A stretch of DNA of 43,968 nt from Bacteroidota bacterium (GTDB taxonomy: Bacteria > Bacteroidota > Bacteroidia > Chitinophagales > Saprospiraceae): the NCBI GenBank assembly GCA_029561355.1, contig JAKQJD010000124.1, positions 1-43,968 of the forward strand, in the 5' to 3' direction. Of the stretch, positions 41,051 to 43,968 are shown piece after piece (the first letter of the stretch is position 1; each line of letters starts with the position of its first letter). The notes below the pieces were generated by a model. That model worked only from the letters and a program-made list of their open reading frames with translations. It was not told where the DNA came from and searched no databases. The position numbers were made by a program, and so were the translations under genes.

Positions 41051-42016
41051 ATGCTGCAAAAAATACTCGAACGGATATCGCAAAAAAGTGGCGTTCATGA
41101 CCTCGCCGGGGTGCTCGCTTCCGGCATTTCCGGCGCCGACCTGAACTCGCTCCTGCTGGAAGTATTTCGGCTAAAAACAGATAAAATGCAGCCTGCGGAT
41201 GTACTGGAGGCGTACCGAACCAACCGTTTTGTGCAGCCCGCCGAAGTAGATACCATTGATTTTCAGGAGTTTACACTGAATGCGCTGAAACTTTCCCGCG
41301 CGGCAGGTTTTCAGCCCATCCAGTTGTCGCCGGTGAGCCCGCTGGGTGCCTGCTCCGTCGTAGCCACAGCCCATCAGCATAAAATCATTTCCGCTACACG
41401 CGGCACGGAAGTAACGGCCGATGCCACCAACGTGCTGGCTTTGGAAAGTGCTGTACGCCGCATGAAAACGAATTTCCCGCAATCGCCCCTGCATTTCAGC
41501 ACAACGCACAGGCACGTGCGCGCCCAGGAAATTCCCGACGTGCCGGGTTTCTCGGCGCATTTCACCATTCTGGGGCTGACATCTGCCGGGCGTGATACGG
41601 GCAGTTTCAGTTTTGAAAAAGAGAGTTTGCTGCGGCACGTCCGGTTTTACAGGACGTATTTTAAAGAAACCTTGCAGATCGAACCCCTGAAAATTCGCCT
41701 CAAAGCGCTGGACCGGCCCGGAGAAATCAACCGCGTTTTCGAGGCTGTAAGCACATATTTACAGGAAATGGAACCGGAATTACCCGTTGAAATCATTCCT
41801 TCTACGGCTGCCGAACAAGGCTATTACCAGCACCTGCAATTCAAAATCGTCATCGCGGGTCCCGACGGCCGGGAAATCGAAATCGCCGACGGCGGGTTCA
41901 CCGACTGGACGCAGCAACTCAGCGGTTTCCGGAAAGAGCGGTTTTTGATTAGTGGGCTGGGGCTGGAAATGTTGTTTAAAGGGTTGATGAGGGTTGATAA
42001 GGTTGATGAGGGTTGA
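41051..42016 (+). CDS. Unknown protein with class-II-synthetase-like C-terminus
   Basis: A 321-residue protein, probably cytoplasmic. I do not recognise the family. Segments: MLQKILERISQKSGVHDLAG, LKLSRAAGFQPIQLSPVSPL, GACSVVATAHQHKIISATRG and, late, EIEIADGGFTDWTQQLSGFR followed by LISGLGLEMLF. The last segments resemble motif 3 of HisRS/HisZ-type class II folds (GGxYDxL...GxGLExL), but I cannot align the catalytic arginines, so this is a weak hint. The final 12 residues (KGLMRVDKVDEG) are encoded by repeat words (GGTTGATGAGG), so the natural end is probably near LEMLF. Confidence 0.7.
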   Translation: MLQKILERISQKSGVHDLAGVLASGISGADLNSLLLEVFRLKTDKMQPADVLEAYRTNRFVQPAEVDTIDFQEFTLNALKLSRAAGFQPIQLSPVSPLGACSVVATAHQHKIISATRGTEVTADATNVLALESAVRRMKTNFPQSPLHFSTTHRHVRAQEIPDVPGFSAHFTILGLTSAGRDTGSFSFEKESLLRHVRFYRTYFKETLQIEPLKIRLKALDRPGEINRVFEAVSTYLQEMEPELPVEIIPSTAAEQGYYQHLQFKIVIAGPDGREIEIADGGFTDWTQQLSGFRKERFLISGLGLEMLFKGLMRVDKVDEG

Positions 42017-42103
42017 TATTCATCCGCTCGGTAAGGCTGACAATTCATACTTTTCGAGCGACTGAATATCAACCCTCATCAACCTTATCAACCCTCATCA
42101 ACA
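41977..42103. repeat. Palindromic element, GTTGATRAGG flavour (copy 3)
   Basis: Two 48-base arms (41983-42030 with 42055-42102) match at 46 positions as inverted repeats. Outer words are GTTGATGAGG and GTTGATAAGG, and the inner part is GATATTCAKYCGCTCG. The loop is 24 bases. It overlaps the stop codon of the preceding gene and lies 78 bases before glpK. Confidence 0.95.
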
Positions 42104-42159
42104 AAAAAAATTCCAAATCGCATCAAATTTCAATTTTTGATTGACATTTACCCGCATAA

Positions 42160-43665
<1,506 letters not shown>

Positions 43666-43727
43666 TCCAGGCATAACCTACTGAATTACACGCTACTATG
43701 CAGGTAGCATGTTCGGAAAAGAAACCG

Positions 43728-43735
43728 TATTTTTG
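43728..43735 (+). promoter_or_regulatory. -7 promoter box of the AAA ATPase gene
   Basis: TATTTTTG is a full match to TAnnTTTG. It ends four bases before the ATG, so the message would be leaderless. No clear -33 TTG is visible. Confidence 0.45.
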
Positions 43736-43739
43736 CAAA

Positions 43740-43968
43740 ATGATCAGAGAAATTCACATCGAAAATTTCCGCTCTATCAATCGCGCCGATCTTCCACTTG
43801 GAAAGATTACGGTACTTACCGGCGCTAACAATAGCGGCAAGTCGAGCATTTTGTATGGTTTGATGGTATTGCAGGATTTTGTAATGAATCCGAATCAGAC
43901 GCTGGAAGAATTGTTTGCATTGCCGTTTATTAATTTGGGAGGATTCGAGGAGGTGAAGTCGAAATATG
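43740..43968 (+). CDS. AAA/ABC-type ATPase, N-terminal fragment (cut by window edge)
   Basis: The frame from ATG 43740 reads MIREIHIENFRSINRADLPL, then the Walker A motif GANNSGKSS and a following helix, and is open to the window end (76 codons). It matches the start of AAA-15/AAA-21 family predicted ATPases, which include RecF/OLD-like proteins and defence ATPases. Only the N-terminus is visible, so the function cannot be judged. A TATTTTTG box ends four bases before the ATG. Confidence 0.8.
   Translation, partial: MIREIHIENFRSINRADLPLGKITVLTGANNSGKSSILYGLMVLQDFVMNPNQTLEELFALPFINLGGFEEVKSKY

Noticed and set aside
43740-43968. AAA ATPase start as a phage-defence (OLD-type) system
   Set aside because: Only 76 codons are visible, with no partner gene in the window. 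The call cannot go beyond a Walker A ATPase.

Overview
The window looks like a chromosomal segment of a Bacteroidota bacterium, most likely a Saprospiria-type lineage. The evidence is a secreted protein with a type IX secretion (T9SS) C-terminal sorting domain, a PorD/DUF4835 gene, a DUF4249 lipoprotein paired with a TonB-dependent receptor, Bacteroidota-type omega and CoaBC proteins, an N-acyl-ornithine carbamoyltransferase instead of ornithine carbamoyltransferase, and repeated promoter-like TAnnTTTG (-7) boxes. I see no phage, plasmid, insertion sequence, rRNA or CRISPR array. The gene content is mostly core metabolism and envelope biology.

Layout. 1-1355: unknown helical protein cut by the window edge (-). 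1529-3877: large T9SS cargo (+). 3974-4189: tRNA-Leu(UAA) and tRNA-Gly(GCC) with their own promoter and terminators. 4333-9483 (-): ppk1, mnmD, tRNA-Leu(CAA), hscB, rseP. 9802-13470 (-): porD, coaBC, rpoZ, bamD, read in the order bamD-rpoZ-coaBC-porD. 13709-15740 (+): ECF sigma factor, two small membrane proteins and Hsp20. 15943-18631 (-): osmC-metZ-metX, a methionine direct-sulfhydrylation unit. 19183-21832 (+): amtB and an outer-membrane porin. 22328-31586 (+): arginine cluster with a possible leader peptide, GNAT acyltransferase, argG, argC, argD, a large TPR/DUF3857/transglutaminase protein and the carbamoyltransferase argF'. 31814-35728 (+): KdpD-like kinase, KdpE-like regulator, an unlisted 40-residue membrane peptide and the Kup potassium transporter. 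35853-40954 (-): DUF4249 lipoprotein, TonB receptor and a secreted HIT-domain protein. 41051-43968 (+): unknown protein with a class-II-synthetase-like end, glpK and the start of an AAA ATPase.

The strongest unexplained structure is intergenic. At least fifteen gaps contain elements made of short degenerate words (such as GTTGATRAGG, GTTATTG, GTGAGTTGTGA, GTGAGAG, GTGTTTGG), usually arranged as long inverted repeats around a short core. Each word flavour has its own core, and the cores recur at separated loci. The elements start within a few bases of stop codons and in several genes supply the stop codon and the last residues. Some fill the whole gap between convergent genes, which suggests bidirectional terminators. 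Others separate co-directional genes. Together they look like a dispersed family of palindromic elements that may shape transcript ends.

Other points worth following: Val90 in the carbamoyltransferase, which points to succinylated arginine intermediates; a short ORF ending in Arg codons before the arginine genes, followed by a possible terminator; the 40-residue membrane peptide abutting kup; a secreted HIT-domain protein; and several -7 boxes so close to the ATG that the transcripts would be leaderless or nearly so.
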